This document shows positions 1 through 8,230 of a DNA stretch of 64,000 nucleotides, one piece after another. A program made the position numbers and the translations under genes. The DNA comes from Salipiger pentaromativorans (GTDB lineage: Bacteria > Pseudomonadota > Alphaproteobacteria > Rhodobacterales > Rhodobacteraceae): positions 62,001-126,000 of the forward strand of contig NZ_JAMDHK010000012.1 in the NCBI RefSeq assembly GCF_024721115.1, read 5' to 3'. How positions within the stretch are numbered: position 1 is the first letter of the stretch; each line of letters begins with the position of its first letter. The notes under the pieces were generated by a model, which was given only the letters and a program-made list of their open reading frames with translations, did not search any database and had not been told where the DNA came from.

Positions 1-200
1 AACACGAGCTGGTCGACATCTTCGTCGCCGAGGCTTCGGAAAGCCTGAAGATCGAGCCGAACCCTGCGGAAGTCATGGATGTGGCCTGGATCTCTCTGGA
101 CGATCTGGCGGCGCAGACGGCGCGCGATCCGGAACGCTTCACCCCCTGGCTGCGCATCTATCTGAGCGACCACGCGCCACAGATCCTGGCCGGGCGCTAG
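1..200 (+). CDS. idi: Isopentenyl-diphosphate delta-isomerase, type 1 (C-terminal fragment)
   Basis: Only the last 65 codons are in the window, read in the frame that begins at base 3 and stopping at TAG 198-200. The tail contains HELVDIFVAE, then a NPAEVMDVAWISLDDL stretch and PERFTPWLRIYL. This is the C-terminal pattern of Nudix-fold type 1 IPP isomerases, where a glutamate in the AEV segment helps bind metal. The enzyme interconverts IPP and DMAPP for quinone and carotenoid synthesis. The gene runs tail-to-tail into the Smr-protein gene with a 37-bp gap. The N-terminal half is outside the window, so identity rests on the C-terminus alone. Confidence 0.7.
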   Translation, partial: HELVDIFVAEASESLKIEPNPAEVMDVAWISLDDLAAQTARDPERFTPWLRIYLSDHAPQILAGR

Positions 201-237
201 GCGTTTCCGAGTTTCGGGAAAGCGGGTGCCTGCCGGT

Positions 238-837
238 TCAGCGCCGGCGCCGGAGATAGACGTAATACGCGCCCGAGCCGCCATGCTTGCCATGCGCCTC
301 GCTCACTTGCAGCACCGCTTGCGCCACAGGCGGCATGCGCAGCCACTGCGGGACCTGCGTCTTGAGCACACCGCGCCGCCGGGGCATCGGATCGTGCGGA
401 TCTTCGCGTAGGCCCTTGCCGGTGATCACCAGCACCAGCCGCAGCCCGCGCATCTGTGAGGTCAGGATGAAACGCACCAGCTCCGGATGCGCCTGATCCA
501 GCGTCATCCCGTGCAGATCGAGCCGCGCCTCGGGGGCGAGCTTGCCGCGTTTCATCCGGGTGAAAGCCTTGGCATCCATCGACACCGGCTCGCGCGCCAG
601 ACGATCCGAGGTCGTGCCAAGGAAATCGTGGCTTTCCGGGGCCGGGCGCGCGCCGGCACCAAGCGAGAAGGGCGACAGCGGCTGCGGCTTGGGGGGCTGC
701 GCCGCCCGTATCACCGGCTCCGGCGGCGTCTTGGCTTGCGGGGCGGCGGTCTTGTGTCCGCCCGGCAGGCGCTTGGCGGTCTTCGCCACCTGCTGCCAGA
801 GTTCCAGCTCGTCCGGCCGCAAGCGGCGTTTGCTCAT
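238..837 (-). CDS. Smr/MutS2-type domain protein
   Basis: This 199-aa protein has a basic, proline-rich N-terminal half and a C-terminal Smr domain. The domain is recognised by LDLHGMTLDQA (about residues 107-117), then ITGKGLR, and HGGSGAYYVYLRR at the end. In Smr proteins the LDLHG and TGKG motifs form a nucleic-acid nuclease or binding fold. Stand-alone Smr proteins have uncertain physiological roles, probably in DNA or RNA processing. The ATG overlaps the stop of the upstream mltA gene by 4 bases (ATGA, 834-837), so the two are translationally coupled. It is the last gene of the Tim44-mltA-smr operon. Confidence 0.85.
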   Translation of the reverse strand: MSKRRLRPDELELWQQVAKTAKRLPGGHKTAAPQAKTPPEPVIRAAQPPKPQPLSPFSLGAGARPAPESHDFLGTTSDRLAREPVSMDAKAFTRMKRGKLAPEARLDLHGMTLDQAHPELVRFILTSQMRGLRLVLVITGKGLREDPHDPMPRRRGVLKTQVPQWLRMPPVAQAVLQVSEAHGKHGGSGAYYVYLRRRR

Positions 838-1877
838 AAGACCGATTCCGGCAACAGCGCATAGGCGCGCTGGATCGGCAGGAAGACCACAAGCCGCCCG
901 GGGTCTTTCAACCGCCCGGCCTGCCGCCCCGCCTGATCTCCGGATCCGAAAAAGATGTCGGCCCGCTGCGCGCCCTTGATGGCCGAACCGGTATCCTGCG
1001 CGATCATCAGCCGGTGCAACGGCGTCTTGCCCGCCTTCTCGATCCAGACCGGCGCCCCGAGCGGCGTATAGGCCGGATCCACGGCGATCGACCGCAACGT
1101 GGTGATCGACCGGTTCATCGCACCCAGCGGGCCTTTTTCCGCCGGAACCTCGTTCACCTCGCGGAAGAACACGTAAGAGGGGTTGTGATACAACAGCTCC
1201 TGCCCGTCGAAGGGGTTGCTTCGCACCCAGCTCTTGATCCGCTGCGCCGAGACCTGATGCGCGTCGAAAGTGCCGCGCCGCACCAGCTCTTGCCCGATGG
1301 AGCGGTAGGGCTGCCCGTTGGCGCCGCCATAGCCCACGCGAAGATGGCGCCCATCTGGCAGGCGGATACGTCCAGATCCTTGAATTTGCAGAAAAAACAG
1401 CTCAACCGGATCATCGACCCAGGCGATTTCGAGCCCACGCCCCTCCATCACGCCCGACGTCAGGATTTCGCGCCGCGTGAACCAGGGCCGCGTATCGCGC
1501 GCCTCCGAGGGCATCCGGTAGATCGGATAGCGGTAACGCGGGCTGGGCGACAGCGACCCGTCGAGCTCGGGCTCGAAATAGCCGGTGAAAAGCCCTTCCT
1601 TGCCGTCGCCGATCTGCACCGGACGAAAGAACAGTTCAAAAAAGCCGCGCGCGTCGGTGGTTTCACGGGCAACGGCGCAAAGGCTAACCCAATCGGGCTC
1701 GCGCATGTCGCCGCAGGTTTCCAGAAACACCGACAGGGCGGCGGCGTGATCGTCTTCCGCCCATCCATCCAGATCGGCGAAATCGAGGATCTCGTAAGTG
1801 GTTTCGGTTTCCGCCGCGCTCATGGTGCCTGCCATTGCCATGCCTGCCACAAGCGCGACACGGATCGCCTTCCGCAT
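834..1877 (-). CDS. mltA: Membrane-bound lytic murein transglycosylase A family protein (MltA)
   Basis: The 347-aa protein starts with a short hydrophobic signal peptide ending near MSAAETE. It carries the MltA barrel domain (FTGYFEPELDGS, then RYPIYRMP) and a C-terminal 3D domain with AQDTGSAIKGAQRADIFFGSG. The conserved aspartates of DTG and RADIF match the catalytic region of MltA. The enzyme cleaves the MurNAc-GlcNAc bond of peptidoglycan to give 1,6-anhydroMurNAc ends. I see no cysteine lipobox, so it may be periplasmic rather than lipid-anchored as in E. coli. Its start shares one base with the stop of the Tim44-like gene (TAATG). Confidence 0.9.
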   Translation of the reverse strand: MRKAIRVALVAGMAMAGTMSAAETETTYEILDFADLDGWAEDDHAAALSVFLETCGDMREPDWVSLCAVARETTDARGFFELFFRPVQIGDGKEGLFTGYFEPELDGSLSPSPRYRYPIYRMPSEARDTRPWFTRREILTSGVMEGRGLEIAWVDDPVELFFLQIQGSGRIRLPDGRHLRVGYGGANGQPYRSIGQELVRRGTFDAHQVSAQRIKSWVRSNPFDGQELLYHNPSYVFFREVNEVPAEKGPLGAMNRSITTLRSIAVDPAYTPLGAPVWIEKAGKTPLHRLMIAQDTGSAIKGAQRADIFFGSGDQAGRQAGRLKDPGRLVVFLPIQRAYALLPESVL

Positions 1878-2536
1878 TACTCGTCGGTCGCGACCAGTTG
1901 CCAGTTCGGATCGTCGCTGCCCATGTTGCGGCCATAGGTCCAGACATCCTTCTGGCGCTTGACCGTCGTCGCGCTGCCTTCAACGATCTCGCCCTCGGCA
2001 TTCTTCACCACCGAGGTCAGCTCGCCCACATATTTCACCGTGATCTCGGCCAGACGCTGATCATCGTCGAAAGTCGCATCGACCAGCGTCAGCTCACGCA
2101 CGCCGACAAATTCCGCCTCGATGGTCAGGCCCTGTTCGGCCCGCGCCTGAAGCACCTGTTCGAAGCTCTCATAGACCTCTTCGGAGAGGAAGGGCCGCAG
2201 ATCCTCGATCTGGCCATTGTCGAACCCCATCAGGATCATCTCATAGGCGCCGCGCGCGCCCGAGAGGAATTCGCTGACGCTGAAAGACGGTTCCGCGCGC
2301 TTCATCTTGGCCAGCGCCTCGGCGGCGGGGCTGCCTTCGGGGACGTGGTCGATGATGTCGCGGTCGGGCCCGCCCTCGATCACTTCGAAATCGCGCTTGG
2401 TGTCGTCGCGCCGGCTTTGAGCGGGGACCGGGGGTTTTTCGAACCCGTCACGTGTTCCCAGAACGCTGCGCAAGCGCAGGATCAGGAAAATCGCGATCCC
2501 GGCAAGGACCAGAAGCTGGACGATCGGCGTGTTCAT
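1877..2536 (-). CDS. Tim44-like domain membrane protein
   Basis: The 219-aa protein has one N-terminal transmembrane segment (PIVQLLVLAGIAIFLILRL), a charged linker, and a C-terminal Tim44/Tim45-like domain of about 150 residues (FLSGARGAYEMILMGFDNG, then ELTLVDATFDDDQRLAEITVKYVGEL). In alphaproteobacteria such proteins are inner-membrane anchored and related to the mitochondrial import component Tim44; the bacterial role is not settled. ATG 2536 is chosen over GTG 2542 because GAGG lies 5 bases upstream of the ATG. It heads the operon with mltA and smr and is divergent from fxsA. Confidence 0.85.
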   Translation of the reverse strand: MNTPIVQLLVLAGIAIFLILRLRSVLGTRDGFEKPPVPAQSRRDDTKRDFEVIEGGPDRDIIDHVPEGSPAAEALAKMKRAEPSFSVSEFLSGARGAYEMILMGFDNGQIEDLRPFLSEEVYESFEQVLQARAEQGLTIEAEFVGVRELTLVDATFDDDQRLAEITVKYVGELTSVVKNAEGEIVEGSATTVKRQKDVWTYGRNMGSDDPNWQLVATDE

Positions 2537-2639
2537 CGGCACCTCATGCGTGCATACGTGGAAGTTTCACTGTTGCAACCCTATGTAGGGGCTGGGCACG
2601 GGCAAGTCTACCGGCGCCCGGACGCAAGGGAGACCCGTC

Positions 2640-3143
2640 ATGTGGCTTTTTCTGTTATTCCTCATGGTGCCGCTGATCGAGATCGCGCTGTTCATTCAGG
2701 TCGGCGGGTTGATCGGCCTGTGGCCGACGCTGGCCATCGTGATGCTGACCGCGATCCTCGGCACCTGGCTGGTACGCTCGCAGGGGCTGCGGGCGCTGGG
2801 CGATCTTCAGGGGTCGTTTTCACGGCTCGAGGATCCGACGGCGCCGCTGGCCCATGGTGCGATGATCCTGCTGGCCGGCGCGCTGCTGCTCACGCCGGGA
2901 TTTTTCACCGACGCCGTCGGCTTCGCACTGCTGGCGCCGCCGGTGCGGCTGGCAGTGATGCGCTATATGTCGCGGCGGGTGACAGTGGCGCGGTTCGAGA
3001 TGGGCCGCGAAATGCCGCCGCGGCCCGACATGCGGCCCGATCCGCGTGACAGGAGCGATAGCGATGTCATCGAGGGCGAGTTTACCGAGCTGCCCCAGGG
3101 CAAGAAGCCCAATCATCCCGGTTCCGGCTGGACGAAGCATTGA
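2640..3143 (+). CDS. fxsA: FxsA family membrane protein
   Basis: The 167-aa protein is almost entirely hydrophobic for its first 110 residues: a first helix (WLFLLFLMVPLIEIALF), a second (LWPTLAIVMLTAILGTWLV) and a third (AMILLAGALLLTPGFFTDAVGF). It then has a polar, proline- and arginine-rich cytoplasmic tail. LIEI and the LLTPGFFTDAVG segment are hallmarks of FxsA. The E. coli protein, when overproduced, relieves exclusion of phage T7 by the F plasmid; the normal function is unknown. A GGGAG ribosome site precedes ATG 2640. It is followed on the same strand by secB after 58 bases. Confidence 0.88.
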   Translation: MWLFLLFLMVPLIEIALFIQVGGLIGLWPTLAIVMLTAILGTWLVRSQGLRALGDLQGSFSRLEDPTAPLAHGAMILLAGALLLTPGFFTDAVGFALLAPPVRLAVMRYMSRRVTVARFEMGREMPPRPDMRPDPRDRSDSDVIEGEFTELPQGKKPNHPGSGWTKH

Positions 3144-3201
3144 GGCGCGGGGGTAGGGCTGCTATGGCAGTGCAAACCTCGTGTCCAGGAGAGAGAAAAT
3201 C

Positions 3202-3705
3202 ATGGCAGATACCCCCCAGAACGGCGCGAGCGAAGCGCCGGCGCCGGTGAAGATGAACGTGCTCGCGCAGTTCGTGCGCGATCTGTCCTTCGAAAACATC
3301 CTCGCGCAGAAGGGCAGCGCGGGCGAGGTGCAGCCCGACGTTCAGGTGCAGGTCAATCTCGACGCCAAGAAACGGACCGCCGAACATCAGTACGAAGTGG
3401 TGATGAAGCTGAAGGTCGAGTCCAAATCCAAGGGCTCGGACTCGATGCTGTTCCTGCTCGAGATGGATTATGCCGGCGTCTTCCACATCGAAAACGTGCC
3501 GGACGAGCAGATGCACCCCTTCCTGCTGATCGAATGCCCGCGCATGCTGTTCCCCTTCGCGCGCCGGATCATCTCGGACGTGACCCGCGATGGGGGGTTC
3601 CCGCCGCTGAATCTGGAAATGATCGACTTCGTCGCGCTGTACCGCGCCGAGCTGGCGCGCCGTCAGCAGGCTTCGGCCGGCGGCGAGCAGAAGCTCGACG
3701 CCTGA
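3202..3705 (+). CDS. secB: Protein-export chaperone SecB
   Basis: The 167-aa product is a full-length SecB, the tetrameric cytosolic chaperone that keeps preproteins unfolded and delivers them to SecA. Recognisable parts are FVRDLSFENI near the N-terminus, YEVVMKLKVES, the acidic FLLEMDYAGVFHIENV (SecA-contacting sheet) and ECPRMLFPFARRIISDVTRDGGFPP. The ATG at 3202 is preferred over an upstream GTG at 3181 because AGGAGAG lies about 9 bases before it. It ends 4 bases from the end of dnaQ on the opposite strand. A short C-terminal tail is rich in Gln, Ala and Gly. Confidence 0.95.
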   Translation: MADTPQNGASEAPAPVKMNVLAQFVRDLSFENILAQKGSAGEVQPDVQVQVNLDAKKRTAEHQYEVVMKLKVESKSKGSDSMLFLLEMDYAGVFHIENVPDEQMHPFLLIECPRMLFPFARRIISDVTRDGGFPPLNLEMIDFVALYRAELARRQQASAGGEQKLDA

Positions 3706-3709
3706 GCGC

Positions 3710-4399
3710 TCAGCCCCGGTTCCAGAGGGCGTTTTCCCCGATTTTTTCGACAAAGGCGGCGTGAGCCGCCTTTTCTTCTTCGGTGATATGCGGCGGCAGC
3801 GGCACAGGCCGGCGGGACGGGCGCCAGCTTTCATCCGCCTCACCGCCGCCGCGGTTTTGGCGGACCGGGCTCAATACCAGATCGGGCTGCTTGCCACCGA
3901 TCAGCTCCAGATAGACTTCGGCCAGGATTTCACTGTCGAGCAAGGCGCCGTGCAGGGTCCGCGACGAATTGTCGATGCCGAAGCGGCGGCACAGCGCATC
4001 CAGCGAAGCCGGCGACCCGGGAAACCGCCGCCGTGCGATTTCGAGCGTGTCGATGGCGCAATCCCGGGGCAGCAGCGGGCGGTTGGTCCAGCCCAGCTCG
4101 GCATTGAGGAATTTCACGTCGAAGGCGGCGTTGTGGATCACCAGCTTGGCGTCGCCGATGAAGGCCAGAAAATCATCGACGATCTTCGCAAAGACCGGCT
4201 TGTCGCGCAGGAAATCGTCGCCCAGCCCATGCACTGCAAACGCCTCCTGCGGCATGGAGCGTTCGGGGTTGATATACTGGTGATAGGTGTTGCCGGTGGG
4301 CACGTGGTTGAACAGCTCCACCGCGCCGATCTCGACGATGCGGTCGCCCTGATCCGGTTCGAAGCCGGTGGTTTCGGTGTCGAGCACGATTTCACGCAT
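3710..4399 (-). CDS. dnaQ: DNA polymerase III epsilon subunit (3'-5' proofreading exonuclease)
   Basis: The 229-aa protein carries the DEDDh exonuclease motifs: Exo I DTETTGFEP at the N-terminus, Exo II in VIHNAAFDVKFLN, and Exo III in HGALLDSEILAEVY with its histidine. It removes mismatched 3' ends inside the Pol III core. The C-terminal tail is short and would bind the alpha subunit. ATG 4399 is used because AAAGG precedes it; upstream in-frame starts lie inside coaE. The start overlaps the 3' end of coaE by 8 bases, making it the last gene of the maf-aroE-coaE-dnaQ operon. Confidence 0.95.
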   Translation of the reverse strand: MREIVLDTETTGFEPDQGDRIVEIGAVELFNHVPTGNTYHQYINPERSMPQEAFAVHGLGDDFLRDKPVFAKIVDDFLAFIGDAKLVIHNAAFDVKFLNAELGWTNRPLLPRDCAIDTLEIARRRFPGSPASLDALCRRFGIDNSSRTLHGALLDSEILAEVYLELIGGKQPDLVLSPVRQNRGGGEADESWRPSRRPVPLPPHITEEEKAAHAAFVEKIGENALWNRG

Positions 4400-4982
4400 G
4401 GCGCCGCCTTTCGATGTCTTCCAGTACAAAATGCACCTGCGCGCGCGCGTGCTCAAGCGTGTCGGTTTCGATCACGTAATCCGAGCGCGCACATTTCTCG
4501 GCATTCGGCATTTGCCGCGCGAGGATCCGGTCGAGATCCGCGGGGCTCATCGTGCCCCGGGCCAGCACCCGCTCGCGCTGAAGCTCCGGCGGAATCGTGA
4601 CACAGGCGACCGCGTCCATCTCGGCCTCGGCGCCGGTCTCGAAAAGCAGCGGGATGTCGAAGACCAGGATCTTGTCGTCATGCGCATGGGCAAAGGCATC
4701 GCGGTCCTGACGGACCAGCGGATGCACGATCCGTTCGATCCGGGGCAGGGCGCTTGGATCGGCAGCAATCACATCGCGCAGCCGCTCGCGCGAGATCGCG
4801 CCGTCCTCGATGACATCAGGAAACGCCTCCTGCATCGGTGTCACCGCGGCGCCACCGGGCGCGTAAAGCCGGTGCACGGCGGCATCCGCATCCCAGACCA
4901 GACAGCCCGCCTCGGCGAAAAGCCCGGCGGTGGTGGATTTCCCCATGCCGATGGAGCCGGTCAGGCCAAGGCGAAAGATCAT
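4392..4982 (-). CDS. coaE: Dephospho-CoA kinase
   Basis: The 196-aa protein begins with [18 protein letters not shown], a P-loop at residues 8-15, followed by the WDADAAVHRLY segment typical of dephospho-CoA kinases and PLLFETGAE. It phosphorylates the ribose 3'-OH of dephospho-CoA, the last step of coenzyme A synthesis. The start at 4982 overlaps the aroE stop by 4 bases (ATGA). A much longer upstream reading frame exists but lies antisense-free inside aroE in another frame and has no family resemblance, so I did not extend the gene. Confidence 0.95.
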   Translation of the reverse strand: MIFRLGLTGSIGMGKSTTAGLFAEAGCLVWDADAAVHRLYAPGGAAVTPMQEAFPDVIEDGAISRERLRDVIAADPSALPRIERIVHPLVRQDRDAFAHAHDDKILVFDIPLLFETGAEAEMDAVACVTIPPELQRERVLARGTMSPADLDRILARQMPNAEKCARSDYVIETDTLEHARAQVHFVLEDIERRRHA

Positions 4983-5812
4983 CCCAGAACGGCCGCGCGG
5001 GTGGCATCGTCGACCTCGGGCCGCTGGCCGAACCAGCGTTCGAAACCGGGCACCGCCTGATGGATCAGCATCCCGAGCCCATCGACACAGGTGCAACCCT
5101 GTTCCGCCGCCACACGCAGAAGGCGGGTTTGCAGCGGCGTATAGACCAGATCGGTCACAACGGTGCCGGGGCGCAGCCCATCGAGCGGCACGCGCAGCTC
5201 GGCTTTGCCGACCATGCCAAGCGAGGTGGAGTTCACCACCAATGCGGCATCTTCCAGCACATTGCCCGCCTGCACCCATTCGACCACCTGGATACGGTTG
5301 CCGAAATCGTCGCGCAGGCTCTCGGCGCGCAGGCGGGTGCGGTTCGACAAGCGAATTTCCGGCACGCCCACTTCGAGCAGCGAGGCGATGACCGCGCGGG
5401 CAGCCCCACCCGCGCCCAGCACCACGGCGGGCCCAGCCTTCGGATCCCATCCCGGCGCCCCCTGGCGCAGATTTTCGATGAACCCGTAGCCATCCGTATT
5501 GTCGGCATGGATGCGGCCATCGTTACGAAAGATGATCGTGTTGGCCGCGCCGATCAGCGTGGCGCGGTCCGAGACCAGATCGGCGATCTCCATCACCTTT
5601 TCCTTGTAGGGAATGGTGACGTTCACGCCGACGAACCCGAGATCGGGCAGCAGGCGCATCGCGGCGTCGAGCTTGTCCGGCGCGATCTCCATCGGGATGT
5701 AATGACCGGCAAGCCCGTATTTTCCGAGCCAGTAACCGTGCAGCCGGGGCGACCGGGAGTGAGCGACCGGCGCCCCGATCACGCCGGCCAGCGGAATACG
5801 TGAGAGTGTCAT
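4979..5812 (-). CDS. aroE: Shikimate dehydrogenase (NADP+)
   Basis: The 277-aa protein reduces 3-dehydroshikimate to shikimate in the aromatic amino acid pathway. The substrate site is visible as [12 protein letters not shown] near the N-terminus and NVTIPYKE with its catalytic lysine. The NADP-binding loop is [12 protein letters not shown], followed by [12 protein letters not shown], where the NRT motif favours NADPH. The C-terminus has [18 protein letters not shown], as in other AroE proteins. It overlaps maf upstream (5809-5812) and coaE downstream (4979-4982) by ATGA junctions, so all members are translationally coupled. Confidence 0.95.
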   Translation of the reverse strand: MTLSRIPLAGVIGAPVAHSRSPRLHGYWLGKYGLAGHYIPMEIAPDKLDAAMRLLPDLGFVGVNVTIPYKEKVMEIADLVSDRATLIGAANTIIFRNDGRIHADNTDGYGFIENLRQGAPGWDPKAGPAVVLGAGGAARAVIASLLEVGVPEIRLSNRTRLRAESLRDDFGNRIQVVEWVQAGNVLEDAALVVNSTSLGMVGKAELRVPLDGLRPGTVVTDLVYTPLQTRLLRVAAEQGCTCVDGLGMLIHQAVPGFERWFGQRPEVDDATRAAVLG

Positions 5813-6408
5813 GCGGCAATGATCCCCCGGACCGACAGAAACGCAAGCAGTTCGAGCAAGGGCAGCCCGAGAATGGTGAAATGGTCGCCTTCGATCCGGG
5901 CAAAGAGGCGAACGCCTTCTTCCTCGAGCTTGTAGCCCCCGACCGAGTGGCGGATGCTGTCCCAGTTTCGGACGATGTAATCGTCGAGATAAGGTTCGCC
6001 GAACGCGCGCATGGTCAGTCGCGCGACCCCGACATGGCGCCAGACCGGTTCGCCGTCCTGATAGATCACCGCACCCGAATAAAGGTGATGCCGGACACCC
6101 CGCAGGCGCAGAAGCTGGCGGCGCGCTTCCTCGGGGCTTTCCGGCTTGGCAAAGATCTCGCCCTCGAGGGACAGGATCTGATCGCAGCCGAGAACGAAGG
6201 CCCCGGGGTTGCGTTGCGAGACGCGGCGGGCTTTGAATTCGGCCAGGGCATCGGCCATGTCGCGCGGGCCCGCGCCTTCGGCGGCAAGCGCTTCGCGGAT
6301 GGCGGATTCATCGACGCGGGGCGGCTCGATTCGGAAAGGCAAAGCCGCCTTTTGCAGCATCTCTGCCCGGATTTGCGACCCGGACGCCAGGATGAGCGGC
6401 GGCACCAT
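5809..6408 (-). CDS. maf: Maf family nucleotide pyrophosphatase
   Basis: The 199-aa protein has the Maf fold: [14 protein letters not shown] at the N-terminus, [10 protein letters not shown], the central [22 protein letters not shown] and GGYKLEEEG near the end. Maf enzymes hydrolyse non-canonical or excess nucleoside triphosphates to monophosphates, a house-cleaning role. The first motif is usually S-x-S-P-R-R; here it reads GSQIRAE, so the substrate group (dTTP/UTP, m7GTP or other) cannot be assigned by eye. It is the first gene of the operon. Its ATG (6406-6408) overlaps a DnaA-box-like site at the edge of the candidate origin. Confidence 0.85.
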   Translation of the reverse strand: MVPPLILASGSQIRAEMLQKAALPFRIEPPRVDESAIREALAAEGAGPRDMADALAEFKARRVSQRNPGAFVLGCDQILSLEGEIFAKPESPEEARRQLLRLRGVRHHLYSGAVIYQDGEPVWRHVGVARLTMRAFGEPYLDDYIVRNWDSIRHSVGGYKLEEEGVRLFARIEGDHFTILGLPLLELLAFLSVRGIIAA

Positions 6409-6939
6409 GTGGAAAAACCTGTCGAAAGCTGCGGGGTCTTGTCAGGGGATTGTTCTGAGGAAAATCGCCAGGACATGCAAGCACGGGGACAACCCGCAGG
6501 GTTCAGCCCGGCTCACGACAAATCATCCGGCTGTGGAACAGGATAACTTCGGTCTGGGGATGCCGGGGAGGAGCGGCTTCTTATCCCGATGTTTTCCCGG
6601 CCCCCCTCGTTGGCATCAATCCGCTGATTACATGTCGTATTCTGTGCGGGGCAGGTCATGGCCCCCGCGAACACTCACAGAATTTTCCACATCCCTGTTT
6701 CTTTGGGACAAATCCGCCATAAACCAATAATCCACGGCGCAAGCCCGGTCCTAATATCAAAATCATCTTTCTTCTTTCTTTCTTAAAGAATGGTTTCCTC
6801 CAGCCGGATCGCTTCTCCGGAGAAAGATTGACTCGGACGGGCGGGATGATTAGGTGACATGCGACGCCCGTCCGGGTGTGTCGTTTTCCCAGAGACTGCC
6901 AGATACGGGGCCAGAGCATCGGCCCGGAAGGATTCCTGT
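6409..6939. other. Candidate chromosomal replication origin (oriC) between maf and rho
   Basis: This is the only gene-free stretch above 300 bases in the window. It has three DnaA-box-like 9-mers matching TTWTNCACA closely: TTTTCCACA on the minus strand at 6408-6416, TGTTCCACA on the minus strand at 6532-6540, and TTTTCCACA on the plus strand at 6683-6691. Weaker sites are TTATCCCGA (6581-6589) and TAATCCACG (6728-6736). An AT-rich, pyrimidine-rich tract covers about 6750-6800. GANTC (CcrM-type) sites lie at 6830-6834 and 6931-6935. The flanks are origin-linked genes, with parS sites 2.6 and 4.5 kb away. It must also hold divergent promoters for maf and rho; TTGACT at 6828 is a possible -35 for rho. 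The origin call is an inference. Confidence 0.45.
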
Positions 6940-8211
6940 ATGAGCACAGAGAAGCTCAACCTTGCCGACCTGAAGGCGAAGAGCCCGAAGGATCTTCTCG
7001 CGATGGCGGAGGAGCTCGAGATCGAGAACGCCTCGACCATGCGCAAGGGCGAGATGATGTTCCAGATCCTGCGCGAGCGGGCGGATGAGGACTGGCAGAT
7101 CTTCGGCGACGGGGTGCTGGAAGTGCTTCAGGACGGGTTCGGGTTTCTGCGGTCGCCCGAGGCGAACTATCTGCCGGGTCCCGACGATATCTATGTCTCG
7201 CCCGATATGATCCGAAAATACTCGCTGCGCACGGGGGATTCCATCGAGGGCGAGATGCGCGCGCCGGATGGCGAAGAGCGGTATTTCGCGCTGGTGGATG
7301 TCTCGAAGATCAATTTCGAGGAACCGGAAAAAGCGCGGCACAAGATCGCCTTCGACAACCTGACGCCGCTCTATCCCGACGAACGGCTGAAGATGGAGAT
7401 CGAGGATCCGACAATCAAGGATCGCTCGGCCCGGATCATCGACCTGGTGGCCCCGATCGGGAAAGGGCAGCGGTCGCTGATCGTGGCGCCGCCGCGCACC
7501 GGTAAGACGGTGCTGCTTCAGAACATCGCGACGAGCATCGAGAAAAACCATCCGGAATGTTACCTGATCGTCCTGCTGATCGACGAACGGCCGGAAGAGG
7601 TGACGGATATGCAGCGCTCGGTGAAGGGCGAGGTGATTTCCTCGACCTTCGACGAGCCCGCGACGCGGCATGTGGCCGTGTCGGAAATGGTCATCGAAAA
7701 AGCCAAGCGTCTGGTGGAACATAAACGAGATGTTGTGATCCTTCTCGATTCGATCACCAGACTTGGTAGAGCGTTCAATACAGTTGTGCCGTCCTCGGGC
7801 AAGGTTCTGACCGGTGGTGTGGACGCAAATGCGCTGCAGCGGCCGAAGCGGTTCTTCGGGGCCGCGCGGAACATCGAAGAGGGCGGATCGCTGACGATCA
7901 TCGCGACCGCGCTGATCGACACCGGCAGCCGGATGGACGAGGTGATCTTCGAGGAATTCAAGGGCACCGGCAACTCCGAGATCGTGCTGGACCGGAAGGT
8001 GGCGGACAAGCGGGTCTTCCCGGCGATCGACATTCTCAAGTCGGGCACGCGGAAGGAAGACCTGCTCACCGACAAGGTGGATCTGCAGAAGACTTTCGTG
8101 CTGCGGCGCATTCTCAACCCGATGGGCACCACCGATGCCATCGAGTTCCTGCTGTCGAAGCTGAAACAGACCAAGACGAACTCTGAATTCTTCGATTCCA
8201 TGAACAGCTAA
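6940..8211 (+). CDS. rho: Transcription termination factor Rho
   Basis: The 423-aa protein is a normal-length hexameric RNA helicase that terminates transcription. The N-terminal helical domain ([20 protein letters not shown]) is followed by the cold-shock-like RNA-binding domain ([12 protein letters not shown]) and the RecA-type motor: Walker A APPRTGKT near residues 184-191, Walker [13 protein letters not shown]-loop [14 protein letters not shown] and R-loop [18 protein letters not shown] 6940 has AAGGA 7 bases upstream. Codons around 7720-7790 are unusually AT-rich for this genome, including two AGA arginines four codons apart. mnmE follows after 19 bases. Confidence 0.97.
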   Translation: MSTEKLNLADLKAKSPKDLLAMAEELEIENASTMRKGEMMFQILRERADEDWQIFGDGVLEVLQDGFGFLRSPEANYLPGPDDIYVSPDMIRKYSLRTGDSIEGEMRAPDGEERYFALVDVSKINFEEPEKARHKIAFDNLTPLYPDERLKMEIEDPTIKDRSARIIDLVAPIGKGQRSLIVAPPRTGKTVLLQNIATSIEKNHPECYLIVLLIDERPEEVTDMQRSVKGEVISSTFDEPATRHVAVSEMVIEKAKRLVEHKRDVVILLDSITRLGRAFNTVVPSSGKVLTGGVDANALQRPKRFFGAARNIEEGGSLTIIATALIDTGSRMDEVIFEEFKGTGNSEIVLDRKVADKRVFPAIDILKSGTRKEDLLTDKVDLQKTFVLRRILNPMGTTDAIEFLLSKLKQTKTNSEFFDSMNS

Positions 8212-8230
8212 GACCGGCCGGGAGGCAGGG

